Origin: an uncultured Oscillospiraceae bacterium
GTDB taxonomy: Bacteria; Bacillota; Clostridia; Oscillospirales; Acutalibacteraceae
Direction: 5' to 3'
Assembly: GCA_910587835.1 (NCBI GenBank)
Contig: CAJUNQ010000071.1
Location: 1 to 24,731, forward strand
DNA: 24,731 nt
The notes under the pieces were generated by a model. It was not told the origin of the DNA. It saw only the letters and a program-made list of their open reading frames with translations, and did no database searches. Numbering within the stretch: the stretch's first letter is position 1; every line of letters starts with the position of its first letter. Shown here one piece after another: positions 15,490 to 22,649 of the stretch. The position numbers and the translations under genes were made by a program.

Positions 15490-15689
15490 GGGGCGCGCCT
15501 GTCGCGTAAACAACAGCTTGCACAAGCTGCTGCGAGGAGAAGCTGTTTTACCGGTCTGAAAACAGGAGGGGGATTCGGGGGAAACGGGGGGCTTTCAGGG
15601 CCTGCTTTTTCGTACCCGCAGCTCCCCTTTCGTGCGTAAAGCCGGGCAGGGCGGCGGGGATTTTTTTCGGGCCTGCCCTGTATTCGCTC

Positions 15690-15718
15690 TTGACGTATCA
15701 AAAAGAATGGCGTACAAT
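15690..15718 (+). promoter_or_regulatory. Promoter of the short-chain dehydrogenase gene
   Basis: -35 TTGACG (15690-15695), a 17-base spacer, -10 TACAAT (15713-15718). The leader is very short, about 20 bases. Confidence 0.7.
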
Positions 15719-15744
15719 AAAAGCATGAAAGGAGGTTGGATGCT

Positions 15745-16506
15745 TTGGTTACTGCTGTAATTACCGGCGCCTCCAGCGGGCTGGGCAAGGAATACATCAA
15801 CGCCATTATCTCCCAGTTCCCCACAGTAGACGCTTTTTGGCTGGTGGCAAGGCGCAAGGAGCTTTTGAAGGAGATTGCCGAGGCCCACCCGGACAAGACC
15901 ATTGCGGCCGTCTCTTTGGACCTGTGCAGGGAGGAGAGCCTGGACCTGTTTGAGCAGCTGCTGAAGGAGAACAACCCGGAGATCAAGGTGCTGGTCAACA
16001 ACGCGGGCTTTGGCAAGTGCGAAGACTTTTTCTCCTCCAACCGCCGCTCGCAGACAGACATGGTGGGCCTGAACTGCACGGCTTTGACCGGCGTGACCCG
16101 GCTTTGCCTGCCCTATATGCTGGACGACAGCCTGGTGCTGAACATTGCCTCGATTGCGGCCTTTGCCCCCACCCCCCGCATGTCGGTGTATGCGGCCACA
16201 AAGAGCTTTGTGCTGTCCCTCTCCAAAGCCCTGCACGACGAGCTGCGGCCCAGGGGCATTAAGGTGCTGGCTGTGTGCCCCGGGCCCATGGACACGGATT
16301 TCTGGCAGGTGGCCAATGTGCCGGAGGGCAAGTCGCGGCTGATTGACAAGCTGCCCCGGGTGACCCCCAAGGAGGTTGCCGAGGCCTCGCTGCGGGCGGC
16401 AAAGCGGGGCAAGCTGGTGTATACCAGCGGGTTTTTCTACAAGGTCTACCGGCTGCTGGCAAAGCTGTTGCCCCACGGCTTTTTGATGGAGTTTACTGAG
16501 ATATAG
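15745..16506 (+). CDS. Short-chain dehydrogenase/reductase (SDR)
   Basis: This 253-residue classical SDR has the dinucleotide-binding motif TGASSGLG (7-14), NNAGFG, catalytic Ser136 (IASIAAF), Tyr149 and Lys153 (YAATK). It should be a cytoplasmic NAD(P)H-dependent oxidoreductase; the substrate cannot be told. The AAAGGAGG ends at 15735, which leaves no room for the TTG at 15736 but suits the in-frame TTG at 15745; no in-frame ATG is near. The gene is monocistronic, with its own promoter and a strong terminator. The C-terminal region (after 215) resembles the SDR subgroup often annotated SDR family NAD(P)-dependent oxidoreductase. Confidence 0.92.
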   Translation: MVTAVITGASSGLGKEYINAIISQFPTVDAFWLVARRKELLKEIAEAHPDKTIAAVSLDLCREESLDLFEQLLKENNPEIKVLVNNAGFGKCEDFFSSNRRSQTDMVGLNCTALTGVTRLCLPYMLDDSLVLNIASIAAFAPTPRMSVYAATKSFVLSLSKALHDELRPRGIKVLAVCPGPMDTDFWQVANVPEGKSRLIDKLPRVTPKEVAEASLRAAKRGKLVYTSGFFYKVYRLLAKLLPHGFLMEFTEI

Positions 16507-16581
16507 TCCCTGGCCCAGAGGGCCGCTGTCTGGCGGGAAGGGGACTGTGGACCGGAGAGGCCGGCGGGGCTTTGGGACGCA

Positions 16582-16611
16582 AAAAAGGACCAGGGCGGCC
16601 TGGTCCTTTTT
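16582..16611 (+). terminator. Terminator between the dehydrogenase and rpmB
   Basis: The stem AAAAAGGACCAGG (16582-16594) pairs with CCTGGTCCTTTTT (16599-16611). It is bidirectional and also serves the convergent rpmB. Confidence 0.9.
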
Positions 16612-16650
16612 CTTGTGGGCTTTTTGCCGGCGCTTTGTTGGGCCTATCTG

Positions 16651-16845
16651 TCACCGGGACTGCTTGCGCAGGGTGCGCATGCAGCGGGTGCAGACGGTCA
16701 GCCGCCGGAGGCCCTGGGGGGTCTCTACGTTCATGCGGTGCAGGTTGGGCTTGATTTTTTTCGGTGTGCGGCCGTTGACATACATGCGGTCGTGGGCAAC
16801 CTTTTTGCCGAACACCGTGGTCTTTCCACATAGTTCGCAGCGCGT
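16651..16845 (-). CDS. rpmB: 50S ribosomal protein L28, apparent ACG start
   Basis: The frame from 16845 to TGA at 16651 encodes 64 residues with every L28 hallmark: a CELCGKTTVFG start, KKIKPNLH in the middle and VCTRCMRTLRK at the end. The zinc cysteines are Cys3, Cys6, Cys52 and Cys55. L28 is a structural protein of the large ribosomal subunit. The frame contains no ATG, GTG or TTG between an upstream in-frame TAG and the conserved start. The best candidate is ACG at 16843-16845, six bases after AAGGA, ideal spacing, and one T-to-C change from ATG. Either an unusual start codon is used or the sequence has an error. A weak TATACT-like promoter lies upstream. Confidence 0.88.
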   Translation of the reverse strand, partial: TRCELCGKTTVFGKKVAHDRMYVNGRTPKKIKPNLHRMNVETPQGLRRLTVCTRCMRTLRKQSR

Positions 16846-16991
16846 ATGGATTCCTTCTCTCTGCTGGGTTTTGGCATAACGGCAGAGCTGTGGCTATAGT
16901 ATAACCTGCCCGCCCCCTCCCCCGCAACCCCGCACATGGGGCAGAAATGTTCCCGCGCCTGCCCCGGTTTGTGGCAGAATCAAGCCGGTCC

Positions 16992-17020
16992 TTGCGCGGG
17001 GGGGCGGGATGCGGTATAAT
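16992..17020 (+). promoter_or_regulatory. Promoter of the CD3324-family gene
   Basis: -35 TTGCGC (16992-16997), a 17-base GC-rich spacer, -10 TATAAT (17015-17020). The start point would be near 17026. A 24-codon frame begins at ATG 17027, almost at the transcript start, and ends at 17101. Confidence 0.6.
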
Positions 17021-17100
17021 TTGCATATGGCATATACGGTAAAGCACTGGAAGCGCAAAGGAGGGAGGTCTGTTTTGACCCGATCTGTGAAGCGTGCATA

Positions 17101-17147
17101 GCAAGGGCTATTGCACAGAAACCAAAAGGATGCACAATAGCCTTTGC
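17101..17147 (+). promoter_or_regulatory. Leader hairpin before the CD3324-family gene
   Basis: GCAAGGGCTATTG (17101-17113) pairs with CAATAGCCTTTGC (17135-17147) with one G-U, forming a stem in the leader. The left arm begins on the last base of a short leader frame. There is no clear U-run after it, so termination is doubtful. Confidence 0.45.
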
Positions 17148-17180
17148 TCATCCCGAAATCATTGTTTCAGGAGGAGCAGT

Positions 17181-17474
17181 ATGCGCTATGCACGCGCCCA
17201 GGATCTTCTGCCCCCGGAGCTGCTGGAGGAATTGCAGGGATACATTGACGGGGCCTACCTCTATATTCCCCGCAAGGAGGAGAACCGGCTGGCCTGGGGG
17301 GCCCGGACCTGCAGCAAAAAGGAGACCGCTGCCCGCAACCGGCAGATTCTTCAGCGGTTTTGCCAGGGCGAGACAGCGGCTCAGCTGGCCGAGGCCTTCT
17401 TTCTTACGGAGAAGACGGTCCGGCGTATTATCGCCCAGGAGCGCAGAGCCGGGCAGGAGAAGGATGCACAATAG
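17181..17474 (+). CDS. CD3324-family helix-turn-helix protein
   Basis: This 97-residue protein resembles the clostridial CD3324 family: MRYARAQDLLPPELLEELQ, then YLYIPRKEENRLAWG, then a C-terminal helix-turn-helix (GETAAQLAEAFFLTEKTVRRI). These are Mor-like DNA-binding proteins of unknown target. GGAGGAG about six bases before the ATG at 17181 favours this start over an in-frame ATG at 17094 that lacks one. A leader with a hairpin and a short frame precedes it, and the terminator follows at once. A 15-bp direct repeat (17126-17140 and 17460-17474) flanks the gene, the second copy covering its stop codon. Confidence 0.85.
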   Translation: MRYARAQDLLPPELLEELQGYIDGAYLYIPRKEENRLAWGARTCSKKETAARNRQILQRFCQGETAAQLAEAFFLTEKTVRRIIAQERRAGQEKDAQ

Positions 17475-17524
17475 AAAAAGCAAGCCGCGGCTGTCCATTG
17501 GGACATGGCCGGGGCTTGCTTTTT
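17475..17524. terminator. Bidirectional terminator
   Basis: AAAAAGCAAGCC (17475-17486) pairs with GGCTTGCTTTTT (17513-17524), with an inner GGCTGTCC/GGGACATGGCC stem. It begins one base after the CD3324-family stop and also faces the leftward acyltransferase. Confidence 0.9.
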
Positions 17525-17577
17525 GAGTTTTTGAGGGACTTTATTCCGCAGGCGCAGGGGCCTGCGTCCGGCTCTCT

Positions 17578-18357
17578 CTATGCTGTCTGCCGCACCAGCC
17601 AGAACACGGCCATGAGCGCGGGCTGGTGAAGCAGGTAGATGAGCAGGCTGTGCCGGCCCAGAAACGCCAGGCCCGGTATGCCGGGCTTCAGCCGGTCCAT
17701 CACCTGGCGGCGGGAGCCCGCCAGCCGCCACAGGAAGTAGCCTGTGAGATAGAGGAAGACCCAGGGGATGAGGGGGAAATAGTCGGAGGAGGAAAAGCCC
17801 GGGCCCGGCAGGCCTGCCACGGCCAGCCAGTCCCACTGATACAGCCAGGGGGGCAGGGGGCACAGGCGCAGGCTCTCGAACCCCAGCCAGCCCCGGGGCA
17901 CATTGCGGGTGAGGAAAAAGGCGGCCAGGTTCAGCGCCAAGCCCAGCCAGGGGGAGAAGGGCGGCAGCTGCCAGCGGCTACACAGGGCCCACACGGCGCA
18001 CTGAAGCAGAGCCGCCAGCCCCAACAGATACAGCACCCCGAACAGGATGAACTCGCTGGGCATGGCCAGCCAGGTGGCAAGCGTCACCAGCAGCCCGGCC
18101 CCCAGCACAGTCAGCCCGTGGCGCACCGGGTGTCGGGACAGGCGGAAGCAGAACCCGGACAGCAGAATAAAGCCCCAGCAGATGCTCTGCTGCCAGACAT
18201 AGCCCGCCGGGCCGGTATACCAGGGAATGGGGACGCCGAGAATGTACACCACGTCATAGAGGGCGTGATAGGCGATCATCTGGACCAGCAGCAGGCCCCG
18301 GAGGGAGTCCAGGGCCTGGTAGCGGCCTCGGGTCTTTTTGGGGGTCAGACGGCTCAA
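17578..18357 (-). CDS. Membrane acyltransferase, DUF1624/HGSNAT-like
   Basis: This polytopic protein of about 259 residues has an N-terminal motif RYQALDSLRGLLLVQMIAYH, typical of the heparan-alpha-glucosaminide acetyltransferase catalytic (DUF1624) family, then about seven to eight membrane helices ending LIYLLHQPALMAVFWLV. Such proteins move acyl groups across the membrane onto sugars or other acceptors; the substrate here is unknown. A longer frame in the same register reaches 18783 but overlaps the deaminase gene. The likely start is the TTG at 18357, which overlaps the deaminase TGA by four bases (TTGA), so translation is coupled. Confidence 0.8.
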   Translation of the reverse strand: MSRLTPKKTRGRYQALDSLRGLLLVQMIAYHALYDVVYILGVPIPWYTGPAGYVWQQSICWGFILLSGFCFRLSRHPVRHGLTVLGAGLLVTLATWLAMPSEFILFGVLYLLGLAALLQCAVWALCSRWQLPPFSPWLGLALNLAAFFLTRNVPRGWLGFESLRLCPLPPWLYQWDWLAVAGLPGPGFSSSDYFPLIPWVFLYLTGYFLWRLAGSRRQVMDRLKPGIPGLAFLGRHSLLIYLLHQPALMAVFWLVRQTA

Positions 18358-18854
18358 TAGCCCAGCACCCCCCGGAGAGATTCGTCGTCCTCTACCCAGC
18401 TGCTGACGGGGATGACCCGGTAGTGGTCCTTGTCGTCGCGGACAATGACCCGGGCGATGCCGGCGTTGATTGCCAGCCGCTTGCACATGGAGCAGCACAC
18501 GGCGTTTTTGATGTAGCTGCCCCCTGGAACCTCGGTGCCGGTCAGGTACAGGTCCGCGCCAATCATGTCCCGGCGGGAGGCGGAGATGATGGCGTTGGCC
18601 TCGGCGTGGACGGAGCGGCACAGCTCGTAGCGTTCTCCCCGGGGAATGCCCAGCTGGGCGCGCAGGCAGTAGCCCAGGTCGGTACAGTTCTGCCGGCCCC
18701 GGGGGGCCCCCACATAGCCGGTGGAGATGACCTCGTCGTCTTTGACAATGACGGCGCCATAGCGGTGGCGCAAGCAGGTGCACCGCTGAGAGACTACCTC
18801 GGCCAGGTCCAGGTAGTAGTTGATTTTGTCCCGGCGGGGCTGGGCGTTTTCCAT
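18354..18854 (-). CDS. dCMP deaminase family protein (ComEB-like)
   Basis: This 166-residue zinc-dependent deaminase has the catalytic HAEAN motif (His83, Glu85) and a C-S-M-C pair (Cys121, Cys124). This matches deoxycytidylate deaminases, which make dUMP for thymidylate synthesis; members near competence genes are called ComEB. AAGGAGG seven bases before the ATG at 18854 fixes the start, although the frame is open for 51 more codons. It heads a two-gene unit with the membrane acyltransferase. Its promoter lies about 255 bases upstream, leaving a long structured leader. Confidence 0.92.
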   Translation of the reverse strand: MENAQPRRDKINYYLDLAEVVSQRCTCLRHRYGAVIVKDDEVISTGYVGAPRGRQNCTDLGYCLRAQLGIPRGERYELCRSVHAEANAIISASRRDMIGADLYLTGTEVPGGSYIKNAVCCSMCKRLAINAGIARVIVRDDKDHYRVIPVSSWVEDDESLRGVLGY

Positions 18855-19109
18855 AGTGTGGCCTCCTTGTATGTGTATGTCAGGCGGGGGAAAGCCTGTC
18901 CCCCGCTGCGGGTTTTGCTGTCTTCTTGGATTATTTTGCGGGAAAAGCTTTGCGGCTGTTGGGGCACGTTTTGTCAGGACAGATTTCATGAAAACACATG
19001 ACGCCATAAATCTGTTTGGAGAAGTCCGGCGCTGTGACTTGGCATCGCCAAGTCATGCGCAGCAAAAGAGAAGCGCTTCGCGCTTCAGGGCTTCTCCTTG
19101 TGTTTGTCA
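18855..19109 (-). promoter_or_regulatory. Long structured 5' leader of the deaminase gene
   Basis: This is the predicted untranslated leader from the promoter at 19116-19144. Stems visible include GACTTGGC/GCCAAGTC (about 19037-19055), GGAGAAG with CTTCTC, CAGATTT/AAATCTG, and GCGGGGGA/TTCCCCCGC just upstream of the ribosome-binding site. No known riboswitch class was recognised. Confidence 0.45.
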
Positions 19110-19115
19110 GAACAC

Positions 19116-19144
19116 ATTATACCACAGGCCTTTCTCATTGACAA
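19116..19144 (-). promoter_or_regulatory. Promoter of the deaminase operon
   Basis: Minus strand: -35 TTGTCA (19139-19144), a 17-base spacer, -10 TATAAT (19116-19121). It almost abuts the divergent promoter for the membrane protein gene. Confidence 0.7.
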
Positions 19145-19145
19145 C

Positions 19146-19174
19146 TTTACTTTTTTGAAAAAAAATGTTACAAT
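19146..19174 (+). promoter_or_regulatory. Promoter of the membrane protein-rsmA operon
   Basis: -35 TTTACT (19146-19151), a 17-base A/T-rich spacer, -10 TACAAT (19169-19174). The -35 is imperfect; the A-rich spacer may compensate. Confidence 0.5.
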
Positions 19175-19208
19175 GGTTCTGCTTTTGATTTTTAGGGGGT
19201 CTGATATC

Positions 19209-21338
19209 ATGACCGGCTCTTTGTCTGGCTGTTTGGCCGCGGCTGGCTATTTCTGCTTCTTTCAGCTGTGCGGCGTGGCGCTCTCCGGGGCTCTGCTCTC
19301 TCGGGAGGGGCTGGGGGTGCGGCTGCTTTTGGGCAGCGTTGCGGGCAGTGTGATGCTTCAGTGGCTGCCTGCCCTGGGGGCTTTTGTGTGGGGCTTTACC
19401 CTGCCTGCTCATCTGGCGGCATTGGCCCTGGCCGCTGTGCTGGCCGGGGGCGCGGTCTGGCTGGCCCGGCGGCGGGGAGGGGGGGCTCTTCCGGGGCTGA
19501 AGGAAGCCTCGGGGCTGCTGGGCCACCCCTCTCTGCTGGCTGTGCTGGGGCTGTGGCTGTTCTTCTGCTTTCTGGTGGTCCACTCCTTCCGCTGGGCGGA
19601 CGGACGGGTCTACAGCAGTCAGGCCACCTTTGGGGACATGGCCATGCACCTGAGCTTTATCACCAGCCTGGCCAGGCAGGGGGCTTTTCCGCCTAACTAC
19701 TCCCTGCTGCCCGGGGCCCGGCTGTCTTATCCCTTTTTGTCTGACAGCATTTCGGCCAGCCTGTATTTGCTGGGGGGAAGCCTGCGGCTGAGCTATTGCC
19801 TGCCTATGTTCTGGGCAGGGGCCCAGGTGATGCTGGGGGGCTGGCTGTTTTTGCGGGAGCTGCTGGGCCGGCGGCTGCGCAGTCTCATTGCCTGGGCGTT
19901 GTTCTTCTTTAACGGGGGGCTGGGGCTTTTCTACATTCTGGGGGACGGGCCGGGGGGCTTCTCCCGGATTTTCACCGCCTTTTATCAAACGCCCACCAAT
20001 TTGACGGAGAAGAACATTCGCTGGGTGAATGTGGTGGTGGACATGCTGCTGCCCCAGCGGGCCACTCTGTTCGGCTGGGCGGTGCTGCTGCCCGCGCTGT
20101 ATCTGCTGGCCCGGGCAGTGTTTGGGGGAGAGCGGAGGCTGTTTCCGGTGATTGGGGTGCTGGCGGGGGCTCTGCCCATGATTCACACCCACTCCTTTCT
20201 GGCCTTGGCCCTGGTGTGCGGGGCCTGGCTCAGCGTCCGGCTCTGGGAGGCCAACGGCCTCTCGGGCAAGGCCGCGCTGCTGGGCAAGGGGCTGGTTGTT
20301 GCCGGTTTGGTGATTATGCCGGCGCTTCAGGCAGTTTTGCAGGCCCGGGGCCGCACCGACGGCCCTGGCCTGCTGGTGTTTGCCTGCGCGGCAGTGGCCC
20401 TGTGGGTGGTTCAGCTGGCCACTTTGGGGGCAGGGGCCCTGGTGCGGGACAGGCAGGCGGGCCTTCGGCTGCTGGGGGACTGGGGGCTGCTGCTGGGGCT
20501 GACCTGTCTGCTGGCCCTGCCCCAGCTGTTGACCTGGACCTTTCAGCAGGTGAGCGGGGGCAGTATGCTGCGGGGGCATTTCGGCTGGGTGATTGGGGAG
20601 GACAATTATCTGTGGTTCTACCTGAAAAACCTGGGGCTTACGGCTCCTCTGGCGGTGTTTGGCCTGCTGGCCGCCAAAAAGGAGGCCTTTGCCCGGTACT
20701 GCCCGGCGTTGGCCATTTGGTTTGTGGCGGAGTTTGTGGAGTTTCAGCCCAATGACTATGACAACAACAAGCTGCTGTATGTGGGCTTTTTGTTCCTCTG
20801 CTGCGCCGGGGCTGAGGGGCTCTGTCATATTTTGGAGCTGGTGAAGAACCGCCGGGCCCGGGCCGGGGCGGCTGCGGCGGCAGTGGGGGCCCTGGCTGTG
20901 CCGGCGGCGCTGACCATGGGCCGGGAGGCTGTGGCCAGCTATGAGCTGTTCGGCCAGGGGGCCTTGAGCCTGTGCCAGTACATAGAGGAGGAGCTTGCGC
21001 CGGAGGCTGTTGTTCTCACCGACCAGCGCCACAACAATGAGGTGGCCTCGCTCAGCGGCCGCAATGTGGTGTGCGGGTCCCCCTCCTATTTGTTCTATCA
21101 CGGACTGCCCTATCAGGCCAGTCAGGAGGCGGCAAAGGAAATGTATGAGAACCCGGCGGGGAGCCTGGAGCTTTTTGCCCGGTATGGGGTAGACTATATT
21201 CTGGTCAGCGACTTTGAGCAGAGCTCCTTCGCGGTGGACCGGGAGGCCCTGGACCAGCTGTTCCCACGGGTGTATGACGACGGGGCGCGGGTGCTTTATC
21301 AGGCGGCGCGCCTGGGAGAGGAGGGAGCTTATGATTGA
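19209..21338 (+). CDS. Polytopic membrane protein, GT-C glycosyltransferase-like
   Basis: This 709-residue protein has about twelve or more membrane helices and a soluble C-terminal part of roughly 130 residues. Early loops contain GDMAMHLSFITSLARQG and LPGARLSYPFLSDS, reminiscent of the acidic first loop of GT-C fold glycosyltransferases and of YfhO-type proteins. The C-terminal part includes VLTDQRHNNEVASLSGR and GVDYILVSDFE. Such enzymes transfer sugars from lipid carriers on the outer membrane face; the assignment is by layout only. The ATG at 19209 follows AGGGGG. The 37 codons ahead of it in frame overlap the promoter. Its end overlaps the rsmA start by eight bases. Confidence 0.7.
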   Translation: MTGSLSGCLAAAGYFCFFQLCGVALSGALLSREGLGVRLLLGSVAGSVMLQWLPALGAFVWGFTLPAHLAALALAAVLAGGAVWLARRRGGGALPGLKEASGLLGHPSLLAVLGLWLFFCFLVVHSFRWADGRVYSSQATFGDMAMHLSFITSLARQGAFPPNYSLLPGARLSYPFLSDSISASLYLLGGSLRLSYCLPMFWAGAQVMLGGWLFLRELLGRRLRSLIAWALFFFNGGLGLFYILGDGPGGFSRIFTAFYQTPTNLTEKNIRWVNVVVDMLLPQRATLFGWAVLLPALYLLARAVFGGERRLFPVIGVLAGALPMIHTHSFLALALVCGAWLSVRLWEANGLSGKAALLGKGLVVAGLVIMPALQAVLQARGRTDGPGLLVFACAAVALWVVQLATLGAGALVRDRQAGLRLLGDWGLLLGLTCLLALPQLLTWTFQQVSGGSMLRGHFGWVIGEDNYLWFYLKNLGLTAPLAVFGLLAAKKEAFARYCPALAIWFVAEFVEFQPNDYDNNKLLYVGFLFLCCAGAEGLCHILELVKNRRARAGAAAAAVGALAVPAALTMGREAVASYELFGQGALSLCQYIEEELAPEAVVLTDQRHNNEVASLSGRNVVCGSPSYLFYHGLPYQASQEAAKEMYENPAGSLELFARYGVDYILVSDFEQSSFAVDREALDQLFPRVYDDGARVLYQAARLGEEGAYD

Positions 21339-22215
21339 CTTATCGAACCCCGCGGTGGTGCGGGGGATTCTGGAGCGGCACGGGCTGCGGCTGTCAAAGG
21401 GGCTGGGGCAGAATTTTCTCATTAACCCCACAGTCTGCCCCCGCATGGCGGAGGCCAGCGGCGCGGCGGAGACTGGGGGGGTGTTGGAAATCGGGCCGGG
21501 GATTGGGGTGCTCACCCGGGAGCTGGCCCGGGTGAGCCGGAAGGTGGTGGCTGTGGAGCTGGACCAGCGGCTGCTGCCTGTGCTGGGGGAGACCCTGGGG
21601 GACTGCCCCAATGTGGAGCTGGTGCAGGGGGACATTATGAAGCTGGACCTGCACCGGCTGGTGCGGGAGAAATTTGAGGGGAAGCGGATTTGCGTGTGCG
21701 CCAACCTGCCCTATTACATTACCTCGCCGGTGGTCATGTCTCTGTTGGAGAGCGGCCTGCCTTTGAGCTCTGTCACGGTGATGGTGCAGCGGGAGGCGGC
21801 CCAGCGGCTGTGCGCTCCCCCGGGGGGCCGGGCCTGCGGGGCGGTGAGCGTCAGCGTGCACTACCACAGCCAGCCCCAGATTCTGTTTGGGGTGAGCAGG
21901 GGGAGCTTTCTACCGCCCCCACGGGTGGAGTCGGCGGTGATTCGCTTTCAGATGCGGGAGGAGCCGCCGGTGGCAGTGGACAGCGAGGCTATGCTGTTCC
22001 GGGTGGCCCGGGCGGCGTTCTCTCAGCGGCGGAAGACTGCGGCCAACGCGATTTCGGCAGGGCTGAACCTGCCCAAGGAGCAGGTGGCCGGGGCCTTGGA
22101 GGCCATTGGGGCCGGGGCGGCGGCCCGGGCGGAGCAGCTGACCCTGGAGCAGCTGGCGGCTCTTGCCAATACCCTGACCAGCAGCCGGATTTTGAGCGAG
22201 GAGGCATTTTTATGA
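21331..22215 (+). CDS. rsmA: 16S rRNA (adenine1518-N6/adenine1519-N6)-dimethyltransferase
   Basis: This 294-residue enzyme (KsgA) dimethylates two adjacent adenines in helix 45 of 16S rRNA during late 30S assembly, using SAM. It shows the family opening LGQNFLINP, the SAM loop LEIGPGIGVLTREL, VVAVELDQRL, and the catalytic NLPYYITSP. The C-terminal helical domain is complete. The ATG at 21331 overlaps the end of the upstream membrane-protein gene, with GGAGGGAG just before it; an in-frame start at 21214 would lie inside that gene. Its own stop overlaps the ATG of the next small gene (ATGA). Loss of rsmA gives kasugamycin resistance in known bacteria. Confidence 0.96.
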   Translation: MIDLSNPAVVRGILERHGLRLSKGLGQNFLINPTVCPRMAEASGAAETGGVLEIGPGIGVLTRELARVSRKVVAVELDQRLLPVLGETLGDCPNVELVQGDIMKLDLHRLVREKFEGKRICVCANLPYYITSPVVMSLLESGLPLSSVTVMVQREAAQRLCAPPGGRACGAVSVSVHYHSQPQILFGVSRGSFLPPPRVESAVIRFQMREEPPVAVDSEAMLFRVARAAFSQRRKTAANAISAGLNLPKEQVAGALEAIGAGAAARAEQLTLEQLAALANTLTSSRILSEEAFL

Positions 22216-22394
22216 CAGAGGCGGAACGCAGGCTCTATCAATTTCTTTTGCTGGTGGACGCTGCCGCCATTATTGTGAGCATGGTGGCCGGCCCCCTGCG
22301 GCACACGGCGGCGGCGGTTGGGGCGGGCGCCTCGGCGGCGCTGATCTCTGTGTGTCTGATTATTTACGGGCTGTACTTCTGGGCCCGGCGGTGA
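22212..22394 (+). CDS. Small two-helix membrane protein
   Basis: This 60-residue protein begins MTEAERRLYQFLLLVDAAAI and has two hydrophobic stretches (about 9-27 and 38-56) joined by a basic loop, ending in a basic tail. GAGGAGG lies seven bases before the ATG, which overlaps the rsmA stop by four bases. I do not recognise the family. Being last in the membrane protein-rsmA operon, it is likely co-expressed, and a terminator follows. Confidence 0.7.
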   Translation: MTEAERRLYQFLLLVDAAAIIVSMVAGPLRHTAAAVGAGASAALISVCLIIYGLYFWARR

Positions 22395-22413
22395 AGCGTC
22401 TCTTTAAGGTGTA

Positions 22414-22451
22414 TAGGGCTTGTTTGAAAAATCGGTACATGCCGATTTTCA
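22414..22451 (+). repeat. Dispersed 18-bp repeat, copy 3, with its own hairpin
   Basis: TAGGGCTTGTTTGAAAAA (22414-22431) leads into a stem in which AAAATCGG pairs with CCGATTTT across a six-base loop. The longer match with copy 1 covers 22 bases. Confidence 0.7.
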
Positions 22452-22473
22452 AGTGTGTTTACTATATGCGCGG

Positions 22474-22526
22474 GAGCCTTCCCTCTCTGCCCGTGGAGCA
22501 TCGGGCTTGGAGGGAAGGCTCTTTTT
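22474..22526 (+). terminator. Terminator of the membrane protein-rsmA operon
   Basis: The 12-bp stem GAGCCTTCCCTC/GAGGGAAGGCTC (22474-22485, 22510-22521) is followed by TTTTT. Confidence 0.9.
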
Positions 22527-22596
22527 GTCGGCGCAGGGCTTGAGGGCGTCGCCCCCGCTGTGTGAGAGGGCCTGGAGGGCGGCTTTTGCGGCAAGG

Positions 22597-22635
22597 AAAA
22601 AGCGAACGCCGGCCGGTTTGGCTGGGTTCGCTTTT
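22597..22635 (-). terminator. Terminator of the LemA-TPM operon
   Basis: AAAAGCGAAC pairs with GTTCGCTTTT, with T-runs on both sides. It lies 15 bases beyond the TPM stop on the minus strand. Confidence 0.85.
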
Positions 22636-22649
22636 GGCTTTATTTCGGG

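Larger units (their letters stand above)
15409..15744. other. Divergent intergenic region, YcxB-like gene / dehydrogenase gene
   Basis: It holds two divergent promoters, a stem GCCCTGC/GCAGGGC in the leftward leader (15432-15448), a CAGCTTG/CAAGCTG palindrome (about 15512-15527) and CTGTTTT/AAAACAG. No gene is apparent. Confidence 0.6.

Noticed and set aside
16731..16937. 68-codon minus-strand frame with an ATG near rpmB
   Set aside because: It is in another register than L28, has no conserved sequence, and its ATG is not positioned behind a ribosome-binding site. It was considered as a frameshifted L28 start, but AAGGA-N6-ACG fits better.
19107..21704. 865-codon minus-strand frame opposite the membrane protein and rsmA
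   Set aside because: Antisense to two genes with clear ribosome-binding sites and family motifs; composition rich in Gln, Pro, His typical of shadows.
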